Assembly (NCBI GenBank): GCA_022414725.1
Contig: CM039465.1
Coordinates: 18,186,495-18,250,494, forward strand
Direction: 5' to 3'
Length of the DNA: 64,000 nt
Origin: Microglena sp. YARC
Lineage: Eukaryota; Chlorophyta; Chlorophyceae; Chlamydomonadales; Chlamydomonadaceae
Shown here: in pieces, positions 13,263-27,000 of the stretch
Layout: each line of letters starts with the position of its first letter
Numbering within the stretch: position 1 is the stretch's first letter
The notes under the pieces: model-generated
Databases searched by the model: none
What the model was told of the DNA's origin: nothing
What the model saw: the letters and a program-made list of their open reading frames with translations, nothing else
Position numbers and translations under genes: made by a program

Positions 13263-15019
13263 ATATAATATATATATATTATATATATATATATTCTCCT
13301 CGAATACTGATGCTTCAGCGCACACTAGGGGAAGTTTTGCAAGATATAGCCAGAAGGCCTTACTGTGGATAATTAAAAATCGGGTAGCCATCTCCAAGAA
13401 TCCATGTATCGTATTTGATCATTTTAATAATCACCCTCGATATGCCTGGGCTTGAACGCAGGGCGTTAGAAGGTTTGCTCAGGCTCCTGCAGGGTATATG
13501 TCATTTAATGTATACCGGTAAATATTAAATATAAAAGCACATGCAATCTAAATATATGTATACAATATCGTATTTGATGATCTTAATAATCACCCTCCTT
13601 ATGCCTTGGCTTGATCGCAGGGCGCTTGAAGGTTTGCTCAGGCTCCTGCAGAGTATATGTCACACAATGTATACAATATAAATGTACATGCAGTATAAAT
13701 ATTTGTATACAATATTGTATTTGATGGTCAAAATAATCACCCTGCTTATGCCTTGGCTTGAACACAGGGCGCTTGAAGGTTTGCTCAGGCTCCTGCAGAG
13801 TATATGTCACACAATGTATACAATATAAACGTACATGCAGCATAAATATTTGTATACAATATTGTATTTGATGGTCAAAATTATCACCCTGCTTATGCCT
13901 TGGCTTGAACACAGGGCGCTTGAAGGTTTGCTCAGGCTCCTGCAGAGTATATGTCACACAATGTATACAATATAAATGTACATGCAGTATAAATATTTGT
14001 ATACAATATTGTATTTGATGGTCAAAATAATCACCCTGCTTATGCCTTGGCTTGAACACAGGGCGCTTGAAGGTTTGCTCAGGCTCCTGCAGAGTATATG
14101 TCACACAATGTATACAATATAAATGTACATGCAGTATAAATATTTGTATACAATATTGTATTTGATGGTCAAAATAATCACCCTGCTTATGCCTTGGCTT
14201 GAACACAGGGCGCTTGAAGGTTTGCTCAGGCTTCTGCAGAGTATATGTCACACAATGTATACAATATAAATGTACATGCAGTATAAATATTTGTATACAG
14301 TATTGTATTTGATGATCTCAATCATCACCCTGCTTGTGCCTTGGCTTGAATGCAGGGCGCTTAAAGGTTTGCTCAGGCTCCTGCAGAGTATATGTCACAC
14401 AATGTATACAATATAAATGTACATGCAGTATAAATATTTTGTATACAATTTGTATTGATGGTCAAAATTATTACCCTGCTTATGCCTTGGCTTGAACACA
14501 GGGCGCTTGAAGGTTTGCTCAGGCTCCTGCAGAGTATATGTCACACAATGTATACAATATAAATGTACATGCAGTATAAATATTTGTATACAATATTGTA
14601 TTTGATGGTCAAAATAATCACCCTGCTTATGCCTTGGCTTGAACACAGGGCGCTTGAAGGTTTGCTCAGGCTCCTGCAGAGTATATGTCACACAATGTAT
14701 ACAATATAAATGTACATGCAGTATAAATATTTGTATACAGTATTGTATTTGATGATCTTAATCATCACCCTGCTTGTGCCTTGGCTTGAATGCAGGGCGC
14801 TTGAAGGTTTGCTCAGGCTCCTGCAGGGTATGGCTGCTGCTGAGTCTACCTATGCTACCGCTATGCTCAACGCCTCTAAGCTCAACATCGGAGACCAAGG
14901 TTATGGTCCGAACTTGACGGTGAGTTAGTATGAATGTAGGAAACCATCCGTCTGTCCATATGTCCATATGTCTACTCATTCATTTGTTACTTGACACGTG
15001 CATCCCTTCATATCCCCAG

Positions 15020-15056
<37 letters not shown>

Positions 15057-18000
15057 GGGGGGGGGCTGAGAGACAGATTTCGGACGCATGTTCAATATGG
15101 TGTCCGATTCAGATGGGAGTTGGAATTGTGGAAGTTTCATACAAAAAGAGGAGGGGAATAAAGTAGGGAAAAAGTCCCCCCCCCCCCCCCCCCCCCCCCC
15201 CTCCTAAAACCCGATTGCCTCACCCTAGCCCTCTAAAATGGGGGTCATTCGACAGATTCTTTTCGTGCCGCATTCAGTTATGCTCTTACTCTTTCGTAAG
15301 TTTGCTCAAACGTGATTTATCGCGAAGTTAAGATTTCGGCCGCTTAGATGAAAAAAAACTTTGGACCCCCTCTAACTTTTGTACAACTTTATATTTGGCT
15401 AAAAAAAACTTTTTTTTTATAGCTTTGAGGATAAGCTCTATCCAAAGCGAAGATGCGGTATTGCAGCTTTTTTCTTGCCCCCCCCTCATATATGTATATA
15501 TATATACTAGTATAGGCCCGTGTGGCCGGGTGGCCGCACAGACACACATCACCCCCACCCCAATCATAATAGGGTGCCCGTAGGGCTGGGTTACAGAATG
15601 GGCTACACAGTCATCATCTTTCCCCCACTTCAAATGCTGACGCATCTGCCCCACCCCCACCTCCCCCACCCCACACACCCCCCCCACACACACACACAGT
15701 CCCCACTCTGCCAAACCTCAACCCCAGGCCAAATCTCAAATTTGCCTCACCCCTTTACCAGCCAAGACACACGTACTTCCCTGCTTCTCCGTTCCCATTA
15801 ATCTGATCTTCTGTGGCTTAGGCAGATGGGTTTAACAGAAGAGATTATGATGTTTCCAGCTGAGCTCGAAATCGCGCAGACGTTTGGACGTTTCATCAGA
15901 CGACGCGGAAATGCGAAGACTTTTGGAAATTGCAAACGAACGTCTGCCCAGTTTCAGACTCAGCTTGAAACATCGGAATTGCGCGAGAGCAAACCTGCTT
16001 ACCTGTAGCTTCCTCCTCGCGCATAGATACCTGGTTGGGCGTGCAAGCTGTTTCCCGAAAGGGCCTTCGTTCGGTAAACTCTGTCACGCACTCGCTACAG
16101 CTCAGCGCGGAAATAACCTTATCGTTGCAGGGTTGCAGGGAGTGGTGTGGGGTGGGGGGGAAGATCTTGAAGAGCTATTGCACGCGGTGCAAGGAGCACG
16201 CAGCAAGAAGGAAGTCGGGAGTTGGAAGAACGCCGCAGGGTTGCAGGGACTATGATCGTGCAGAGATAACATGAGCCGTGCGAGTGTCTTAGCTCGCAGC
16301 AAGATGAATGTATCAATAGAGCCTGCAGAAAGGCTGGAGAATGCTCAGGCATGGCAGCTCTTTCCCTTCTCCTTGCGAGATTATGAGCATGACGTAGCTC
16401 CTCTGGCTGGGCAGCTCGTTCCCTACTCCTTGCGAGATCATGAGCATGACGTAGGTCCTCTGGCTGGGCAGCATAGTCTTCACGCCTGGCTTGGTTAGTA
16501 GCTTCGCGTTCCTCCTCAGGCAAGGCAGCACGTTCCTGATGCTTGCGAGATTATCAGCATGACGTTGCTCCTCGGATCGGGCAGCGCGGGCATCAAGTCG
16601 ACGCTTGTTGGCTATGTCCCTGTCTTCCTTGCTCAGGCAAGCTCGCTTTGAGCGCTGGCTGGCGGTATTGCGGGCCCTACAGTCCATTAGGACCGTTGGC
16701 GTGCATCATGGTCGCATGCTCCGTGAAGAAGCAATGAAATGAAACAATTATTCTGAGTGCCATACAAAGCGAGGGTCAGCAGATGACCTCCGAGGAGAGG
16801 ATCTTCTGGATCTAAATTGCTTGCAGTCATAGTATGGGAGGCAAATGTGGGGATGGAATGAGCGCGCGCGCTTAGCTTTGCGCATCTGCAGTTTCGGTAG
16901 CTGAAAATTTCGCTGGGCGGGGTGTTGCGAGTTGGGTTTGACGGAAAGTCGGTTGCAAGTCGGTTACACTTTTCACGCCCATGGCACGTGGGTACGCGAT
17001 GATGACACCACCACGGCCACCATGACCACGACCATGATTTCTTTATATATATATATATATATAATATATATATATAAAAATGGCTGCTGCTGAGTCTATG
17101 TATGCTACCGCTATGCACAAGCTCAACATCAGAGACCAAGGTTATGGTCCGAACTTGACGGTGAGTTGAGTATGATGTAGGAACCATCCGTCTGTCCATA
17201 TGTCCGTATGTCTACTCATTCATTTGTTAATTGACACGTGCATCCATAGAGACCAAGGTGGTGGTCTGAACTTTACGGTGAGTTTTGTAAAAAGGTAATG
17301 ATAACGCCTGGTGGGGCGTTGTGTTAAGGGAGCCCGTCGTACGCGGGTGGGGAGCGGTCTCCTACCTCAACTGGACAAGCTACCATCGCGGTTGACGACG
17401 ACCTGCAACGCCAAGAGCGACCGAAGGGGGAGTCGAACCCCCGAATCTTCATCCTCAAGCAATCTGGTCTACCACTAGACCATTGTATATCACTAAAAGG
17501 GGCTGTGAGTTTTATATGATGTAGGAGCCGTCTGTTCATACATCCGTGTTCATTTGTTCGTTCATTGTCACGTGCTTCCATACTCCATACGCGATGCAAA
17601 ACTCCTGTGTCCGCCCAAGCGCCGATTCTCTACGTTGGTGGATGCCATGTCAACCCTAGCTGGCTTGCCGGGCGTGGTGAGCCAGTTGCACCACAGCCTG
17701 CATGCCCAGCACACCACCCAGGCTATGACCTGCACCCAGCTGGTGCATCGCTTCAAGTGTCCGCCCAAGCACCAATGATCTACTTCCCATCACAATTCAC
17801 CCCTTCCTCCCTCTCTACTCAATTCCCTCCTCCCTCCCTCCCTCATCACCATTCCCTCCCTCCCTCCTCCCTCCCTCCTCACTACTAAATTACCTCCTCC
17901 CTCCCTCCTTACTACTCAATTCCCTCCCCCCTCCTCCCTCCCTCACTACTTAATTCCCTCCTCCCTCCCTTCCTCCCTCCCTCCCTCCTCCCCCCTCCTC

Positions 18001-21000
18001 CCTCCCTCCCTCCCTCCCTACTAAATTCCCTCCTCCTCCCTCCCTACTAAATTCCCTCCCTCCCTCCCCCCTCCCTCCCTCCTCCCTCCCTCCCCCTACT
18101 ACTCAATTCCTCCCTCCTCCCTCCCTCCCTCACGAATCAATTCCCTCCCCTCCCTCCCTCACTACTTAATTCCCTCCTCCCTCCCCCCCTCCCTCCCTCC
18201 CTCACTACTCGATTCCCTCCTTCCTCCCTCCCTCACCACTCAATTCCCTCCTTCCTCCCTCCCTCACTACTAAATTCCTCCGTCCTCTCCCTCCCTCACT
18301 ACTTAATTTCCTCCCTCCTCCCTCCCTCCCTCACGACTCAATTCCTCCCCCTCCCTCCTCACTACTTAATTCCCTCATCCCTCAGTCCCTCCCTCCCTCC
18401 CTCCCTAACTACTCAATTCCCTCCTTCCTCCCTCCCTCATTACTCGATTCCCTCCCTCCCTCCTCCTCCCTCCCTCACCACTAAATTCCCTCCTTCCTCC
18501 CTCCCTCACTACTAAATTCTCTCCCTCCTCCCTTCCCTCCCTCACTACTTAATTCCCTCCTCCTCCCTCCCTCCCTCACGACTCAATTCTCCTCCCCCTC
18601 CTCCCTCACTTACTTAATTCCCTCCTCCCTCCCTCCCTCCCTCCCTAACTACTCAATTCCCTCCTTCCTCCCTCCCTCACTACTCGATTCCCTCCTCCCT
18701 CCCTCCTCCCTCCCTCACTCACTCACTCACTCACTCACTCACTACTTAATTCCCTCCTTCCTCTCCTCACTACTAAATTCCCTCCCTCCTCCCTCCCTCC
18801 CTCCCTCACTACTCAATTCCCTCCCTCCTCCCTCCCTCCTCACGACTCAATTCCCTCCCCCTCCCCCCCCCATTACTTAATTCCCTCCTCCCTCACTCCC
18901 TCACTACAATTCCCTCCTTCCTCCTCCCTCACTACTCGATTCCCTCTCCTCCTCCCTCCCTCACTCACTCACTCACTCACTCATCGCTTCACTACTTAAT
19001 TCCCTCCTTCCTCCCTCCCTCACTACTAAATCCCTCCCAACTCCCTCCCTCCCTCACTACTCAATTCCTCCCTCCTCCCTCCTCCCTCATGACTCAATTC
19101 CCTCCTCCATCCCTCCCTCCCTGCCTCCCTCACTACTCAATTCCCTCCTTCCTCCCTCCCTCACGACTCAATTCCCTCCTCCTTCCCTCCCTCAAGACTC
19201 AATTCCCTCCTCCCTACCTTCCTCACTACTCAATTCCCTCCCTCCCCCCTCCCTACCTCCCTCCCTACTCAATTCCCTCCTCCCTCCTTCACCCTCCAGG
19301 ATGCCATGTCAACCCTAGCTGGCTTGCCGGCGTGGTGAGCCAGTCGCACCGCTGCCTGCATGCCCAGCTCACCACCCAGGCTATGACCTGCACCCAGCTG
19401 GTGCATCGCTTCAAGTGCCCGCCTCAGCGCCAATGCACTACTTCTCATTACAATTCCCTCCTCTCTCCCTCACTACTCAATTCCCTCCTCCCTTCCTCCC
19501 TCACTACCTAATTCCCTCCTCCCTCCCTCCCTCTCTCACTACTCAAGTCCCTCCTCCCTCCCTCCCTCCCTCACTACTCAATTCCCTCCTTCCTCCCCTC
19601 CCTCACTACTAAATTCCCTCCTCCTCCTCCCTCCTCTCTCATCACAATTCCTCCTCCCTCCTCACGCTGCAGGTTGCCATGTCAACCCTACCTGGCTTGC
19701 TGGGCGTGGTGAGCCAGTCGCACCGCTGCGTGCATGCCCAGCTAACCTCCCAGGCTATGACCTGCACCCAGCTGGTGCATCGCTTCAAGTGTTTGCCCAA
19801 GTGCCCATGCTCTACTTTTCATCACAATTCCCTGCCCTCCCTCGCTACTCATCCTTCTCATTCCCTTCCTCATCACAATGCCTCCTCCTCCCTCCCTCCC
19901 TCCACAACACAATTCCCTCCTCCCTCCCTCCCTCACTACTCAATCCCTCCCCCCTCCCTCCCTCCGTCACTACTCAATTCCCTCCTTCCTCCCTCCCTCC
20001 CTACTCAATTCCCTCCTCCCTCACTCCCTCCCTACTCAATTCCCTCCTCCCTCCTTCACCCTCCAGGATGCCATGTCAACCCTAACTGGCTTGCCGGGCG
20101 TGGTGAGCCAGTCGCACCGCTGCCTGCATGCCCAGCTCACCACCCAGGCTATGACCTGCACCCAGCTGGTGCAACGCTTCAAGGCAGCCGCCAGCAACTC
20201 TCCCACTGAGGCGGCTAAGCTGAGGAAGGCTGTTGAGTCAGGGCGCAGTGCCATGACTTCCGCTTTCAGAGAGCATGCAGCAGCCTGCAGGTGAATGGGT
20301 TATACACTTTATAAATGTGGTGCCATGACTCCAGCATTCAGAAAGCATGCATCAGCCTGCAGGTGAATGGATTTTAAAGTTATTAACTGGTGCTGGGGCT
20401 GTAAAGGCATGCTAAGGTCAGGAAGGCTGTCGAGTCTGGGCGCAGTGCCGTGACTTCCGCATTCAGAGAGCATACATCAGCCTGCAGGTGAATGGATTAC
20501 GAATTAAATTTAAAGATTAGCACAGAGACATAGTGAAATAACTCCAGCATTCTGGGAGCATGCATCAGCCTGCAGGTGAATGGATTATGAATTAAATTTT
20601 AAAATTGGCCTAGACACATAGTGAAATAACTCCAGCATTTAGGGAGCATGCATCAGCCTGCAGGTGAATGGATTATGAATTAAATTTAAAAAATTGACAG
20701 ACACATAGTGAAATAACTCCAGCATTTCGGAAGCATGCATCAGCCTGCAGGTGAATGGATTATGAATTAAATTTAAAAAATTGACAGACACATAGTGAAA
20801 TAACTCCAGCATTTCGGAAGCATGCATCAGCCTGCAGGTGAATGGATTATGAATTAAATTTAAAAAAGTGACAGACACATAGTGAAATAACTCCAGCATT
20901 TCGGAAGCATGCATCAGCTTGCAGGTTAGTGGGGTATAGACTTCATTAATGTGGTGCCATGACTTCCGCATTCATGGAGCATACAGCAGCCTGCAGGTAA

Positions 21001-24000
21001 ATGGGTCATAAGCTTTAAATGTGTGGTGCCATGACTTCCGCATTCATGGAGCATACAGCAGCCAGCAGGTTATTGAGGTATAAACTTTATTAATGTGGTG
21101 CCATGACTTCCGCATTCATGCAGCATACAGCAGCCTGCAGGTAAGTGGGTCCTAGTGTTGGGGATGTAAAGGTATGCCCCAAATTGATTGGGGCACGTCG
21201 CCGGGCGTGGTGCACCAGTCGCACCGCTGCATGCATGCCATGTCAACCCTAGCTGGCTTGCCGGGCGTGGTGCACCAGTCGCACCACTGCATGCATGCCA
21301 TGTCAAACCTAGCTGGCTTGCCGGGCGTGGTGCACCAGTCGCACCGCTGCATGCATGCCATGTCAACCCTAGCTGGCTTGCCGGGCGTGGTGCACCAGTC
21401 GCACCGCTGCATGCATGCCCAGCGCATCACCCAGGCTTTATGACCTGCACCCAGCTGAGCCCCTTTCAGTGATATGCAATGGTCAGGTGGTAGACCAGAC
21501 TGCTTGAGGATGAAGAGTCGGGGGTTCGACTCCCCCTTCAGTCGCTCTTGGCGTTGCAGGTTGTCGTGAACCACGATGGTAGCTTGTCCAGTTGAGGTAG
21601 GAGACTGCTCCCCACCCGCGTACGACGGGCTCCCTTAACACCACGCCCCACCAGGCGTTATCATTACCTTTTGCACCCAGCTGGTGCAGTGCTTCAAGGC
21701 AGCCGCCAGCAACATTCCCACTGAGGCTGGAGAGACATGCCTGTGATTGATTAGGGGGGCCACCACTCAACTTGGGCTACCACACTGATGTCAATAAACA
21801 TGGCGCCATTCAAAGGACAAGAACAAACTAACCAAACTAACCAAACAGGACAGCCAAACAAACCAGACTAACCAAACAGGACAATCAAACAAACTAAACT
21901 AACCAAACAGGACAGCCAAACAAACCAGACTAACCAAACAGGACAATCAAACAAACTAAACTAACCAAACAGGACAATCAAACAAACCAGACTAACCAAA
22001 CAGGACAATCAAACAAGCTAAACTAACCAAACAGGACAACCAAACCAACCAAACAGGACAAGGCGTGCTAAGTAAAATTATGAAACACACATAGGAACAG
22101 ACATATTTTATGTAAACGATATATGTTGAAGATACAATACAATTATAAGACATGTATAAAAAAAGGCAGACAGACAGAAAGACAAGCTAGCTAGCAAGCA
22201 AACGAACAGAAAACCAACAAGATCACTTGTCTCTCTCCACGCTGTTAGACTCATATTGCCTTTCCCTACGTATATAAGACACACAGAAACAGGCAGGCAG
22301 ATAGACAGCCAAACAGACAGAAAGACGAACAGACAAGCTAGCTAGCAAGCAAGCTAACAGAATGGCAGGCAAGCAACAGCAAAGGAACCCCCAACAAGAG
22401 CACTTGTCCCTCTCCAGGCTGTTAGACACCGTGCTGGCTGTGTAACCATGGTACCATAGAAACAGACAGGCAGATGGACAGCCAAACAGACAGAAAGATA
22501 GATTAACAGGCAAGCTAGCTAGCAATCAAGCTAGTAGAATGGCAGGCAAGCAAACAAACAAAAAACTCACATCACGTTTCTCTCCCTAGGCTGTTAGACA
22601 CCGTGCTGGATTCAATGACTTCAGCATTCAGGTACAGACAACCAGACAAGCTAGCTAGCAAGCAAGCAAGCTAGTAGAATGGCAGGCAAGCAAACAAACA
22701 AACAAAAACAAAACTCACAAGATCACGTTTCCTTCTTTAGGCTGTTAGACACCGTGCTGGCTGACCGGTCTAGTGGCCGCACCTCAGGTGGGCCCCAGCT
22801 GGACCCTTGGTCCACCGAGGGCAAGCTGGTGCACGGTCCACAAAGAGCCTGGTTATGACCTGGAGGCAAGAGCGAGCCTTCCTCAAGCGCACTGCCCTGT
22901 TGGTGGAGAACCTGGAGCTCACCAGGCTGCGGGCGGGAAAGCAAGTGGCTAGCGTGGGCACAGACAGCTACCTGGCATGCATGATGCCTATCCAGCAAGT
23001 AAGTCTGTGTGTGTATGTGTGTATGCATGTTACAGTCCAGGGGGTGGACAATTAGGCCAATAGGAGGCAGAGCGTGACTTCCTCAAGCGCACTGCCCTGC
23101 TGGTGGAGGATCTGGAGCTCACCAGGCTGCGAGCTGGGAAGCAAGTGGCAAGCGTGGGCACGGACAGCTACCTGGCATGCATGATCCCCATCCAGCAAGT
23201 AAGTAAGTGTGCGTGTGTATGTATGTTACAGTCCAAGGGGTAGCCAACAAGGCTAAAGGGTCTTGCCCAAGCTTGAAAGTCATGATGGGTGTCCATGCAG
23301 TTCGTTGGAGAGCAATGTTTGGGCATGGACGGCTACCTGGCGTCCATCATGCCCATGCAGCAAGTAACATGTGTGTTCCAGTCCAGGGGTAGTCAACTAG
23401 GTTGTGTATTTCTTGCACTCCTCAACTCCTCAGGACCCACCCCTTATCAAGTCTTTTCCTTAGCAAATCAAGGCCAATTTGTTGGCAGTGCAAAACCAAA
23501 AGAGTGATTGCAAACCAAAGAGTGGTCATGACATCTTAAAGGTCTTGCACTCCTCAACCATCCCCAACCAACCCCAACCAACGACAGCTTGAAGGTCTTG
23601 CACTCCTCAACCAACCCCAACCAACCCCAACCAACCCCAACCAAAGACATCTTGAAGGTCTTGCACTCCTCAACCAACCCCAACCAACCCCAACCAAAGA
23701 CATCTTGAAGGTCTTGCACTCCTCAACCAACCCCAACCAACCCCAACCAACCCCAACCAAAGACATCTTGAAGGTCTTGCACTCCTCACCCAACCCAACC
23801 AACCCAACCAACCCCAACCAACCCCAACCAACCCCAACCAAAGACATCTTGAAGGTCTTGCACTCCTCAACCAACCCCAACCAACCCCAACCAAAGACAT
23901 CTTGAAGGTCTTGCACTCCTCAACCAACCCCAACCAACCCAACCAACCCCAACCAACCCCAACCAAAGACATCTTGAAGGTCTTGCACTCCTCAACCAAC

Positions 24001-27000
24001 CCCAACCAACCCCAACCAAAGACATCTTGAAGGTCTTGCACTCCTCAACCAACCCCAACCAACCCCAACCGAAGACATCTTGAAGGTCTTGCACTCCTCA
24101 ACCAACCCCAACCAACCCAACCAAAGACATCTTGAAGGTCTTGCACTCCTCAACCAACCCCAACCAACCCCAACCAACCCCAACCAAAGACATCTTGAAG
24201 GTCTTGCACTCCTCAACTCTTCATGAACCACCCTTTGTCAAAGTTTAGGTGCAAATGCCCTTAAACTATGCTATACTGTATGTACGTTAGTACAGTCCAG
24301 AGGTAGCCAAATAGGTTAAAGGGACTTGACCAACCATGATATCAGGAGGGTCTAAGAATGATGGGGGAAACACTGATGAAACTGAACCCCCAAACAAGCA
24401 TTTTACTGCCGAGGGCCGGAGTCCTTGCTAGCCGGCGTGATAATTTAATTGTACTATAGATTTTTGAAGGTTAGACAAGGTAGCCTAGCTGGCTACCCCT
24501 GAGCTGTAACATGCATACATACATACATCTCATGTTTATTTATTTATATATTTGTGTATTTTTTTATCTATTTATGTATTTATTTATGGTAGCCTGTGTC
24601 TCCCTCAACATCACGCCCCGTCTCAAGGTGTAACATTTCTGTATTTGTTTATTTATTTATCCATTTGTGTATTTATTCACGAGCCGGTATCCCCCTCAAC
24701 ATCAATCCCCGTAACATTTATTTATTCATTTATTTATTTGTTTGTTTGTTTGTTTGTTTGCTTGTTTTCGAGCCTGTGTTTCCCTCTGCCTGCAGGAGCT
24801 TGGGGCCATTTCAACACAAGCGTACTCCACAGATATCCAGATCAACCTGTTTGACATCCTTATGTGAGTTCCAAGGTGCCAGTGTTCTGTGCTGAAGTGG
24901 GTGGGTGGGTGAATGCTTATGTGGGTGGGTGGGTGGATGCTTAAATGGGTGGGGGTGTGTGGGTGTGCTATGGACTAGCAGGAGCTTGGGCCATTTCAAC
25001 GCAAGCGCACAGATATCAGCTCAACCTGTTTGACATCCTGATGTGAGTTCAAGTGCTGTGTATTGCGCTTTCGTGGGTGGGTGGGTAGGTGGGTGGATGC
25101 TTATATGGGTGCATGGGTGGGTGGGTGCATGCTTATATGGGTGAATGCTTATATGGTGTGTGCATGGTTGTATGTGTGGGTGGGTGGATGAATGCTTATA
25201 TTGGTGGGTGGGTTGGGTGGATGGATGCTTTATATGGGTGGGGGATGTAGGTGCACTATGGACCTGGGCAGGAACTTGGTCATTTCAACACAGCGCACTC
25301 CACAGTTTAGTCAGCCAACTGGTTTGAATCCGTGTGGTGAGTTTCAAGGTGCCAGTGTTATGCGCAAATACATGCGTGGGTGGGCGGTGAGTACGGTGGG
25401 TGTGCTATGGCATATCGTATCGTCGTCTTGACTAACTTTGATTTTGTTGCGGTATGTGAGAGGGATAACTGCCAAGGCATAGTTAGTTGTGTGAGAGTCA
25501 ACGCAGATAGTGTGAGAGAGTGTGAGTAAGTTGTGTGAGAGTCAACACAGATAGTGTGTGTGAGAATAGAGTGTGAGTGGAGGTGTGGGAGTATTTGTGT
25601 GAGAGTCAAAACAGATAGTGTGATAGTGTGAGAGTGTGGAAGTAGTTGTGTGAGAGTCAACAGATATTGTGATAGTGTGTTGTGTGAAATAACAAGTGTG
25701 GAGTAGTGTGTGAGAGTCCACACAGATATGTGAAGTTTGAGTGTTGAGTAGTTGTGTGAGAGTCAACACAGATAGTGTGAGAGTGTGAGAGTAGTTGTGT
25801 GAGAGTCAACACAGATAGTGTGAGAGTGTGGGAGTAGTTGTGTGAGAGTCAACACAGATATTGGATAGTGTGAGAGAGTGTAGGAGTAAGTTGTGTGAGA
25901 GTCAACACAGATAGGTGTGAGAGTGTGAGAGTAAGTTTGTGTGAGATTCAACACAGATAGTGTGAGCAGTGTGAGAGTGCTGAGAGTCTCACACAGATAG
26001 GTGTGAGTGTGGGACAGTGTTGTGTGAGACAATCAGAAGTGTGAGAGTGTGAACACAGAGTAAGGTGTGTGAGAGTGGGTGGAGTAGTTGTGTGAGAGTC
26101 AACACAGATAGTGTTGAGAGTGTGGGAGTAGTTGTGTGAGAGTACACAGATATTGTGATTAGTGTGAGAATGTAGGAGTGTAGTTGTGTGATGAGTTGTG
26201 TGAGAGTCAACACAGATAGTTGTGAGAGTGAGAGTAAGTTGAAGTCAAACAGATAGTGTGAGAGTTGTGAGAGGTGTGAGAGTAGTTGGTGTGAGAGTCA
26301 ACACCAGATAGTGTGAGAGTGTGAGAGGTTGTGAGTAGTTGTGTGAAAGTGAGAGTCAGTGTGTGAGAGCACAGATAGTGTGAGTGTGAGTAGTGTGAGA
26401 GTGTGAGAGTAGTTGCTTGAGTACACAGATAGTGTTGAGAGTGGAGTAGTGTGTGAGAGTCAAACACAGATAGTGTGACGAGAGTGTGGGAGAGTAAGTT
26501 GTGTGAGAGTCAACACAGATAGTGTGAGAGTTGTGGGTAGAGTAGTTGTGTGAGAGTCATCCACAGATAGTGTGAGAGTGTTGAGTGAGTGTCGTTTAGT
26601 TCAACACAGATAGTCTGAGTAGTGTGAGTAGTTGTGTGTCAGAGTCAACACAGATAGTGTGAGAGTGTCGGGAGAAGTTTGTGTGAAGTTCAACACAGAT
26701 AGTGTGAGAGTGTGGGAGTAGTTGTGTGAGAGTCAACACAGATAGTGTGAGAGTGTGGGAGTAGTTGTGTGAGAGTCAACACAGATAGTGTGAGAGATGG
26801 GGAGGAGTTGTTGTGTCAACACAGATAGTGTGAGAGTGTGGGAGTAGTTGTGTGAGAGTCAACACAGATAGTGTGAGAGTGTGGGAGTAGTTGTGTGAGA
26901 GTCAACACAGATAGTGTGAGAGTGTGGGAGTAGTTGTGTGAGAGTCAATCTACAGAAATAGTGTGAGAGTGTGGGAGTAGTTGTGTGAGAGTCAACACAG

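Noticed and set aside
13583..14691. Minus-strand open frames of 222 and 98 codons with repeated peptide
   Set aside because: They run antisense through the 147-bp acceptor ladder; the real signal is on the plus strand.
17795..19290. Series of Pro/Ser/Tyr-rich plus-strand frames
   Set aside because: All are translations of CTCC repeats; only the embedded exon 6 echoes carry meaning.
21481..21550. tRNA-like gene with good A and B boxes
   Set aside because: Part of a 214-bp SINE with target duplication and dispersed relatives; the stems do not form a complete cloverleaf.
23520..24225. Regularly spaced repeats resembling a CRISPR array
   Set aside because: Eukaryotic intron; the 'spacers' are CCAACCCCAA repeats themselves and vary only in unit number; no cas genes.
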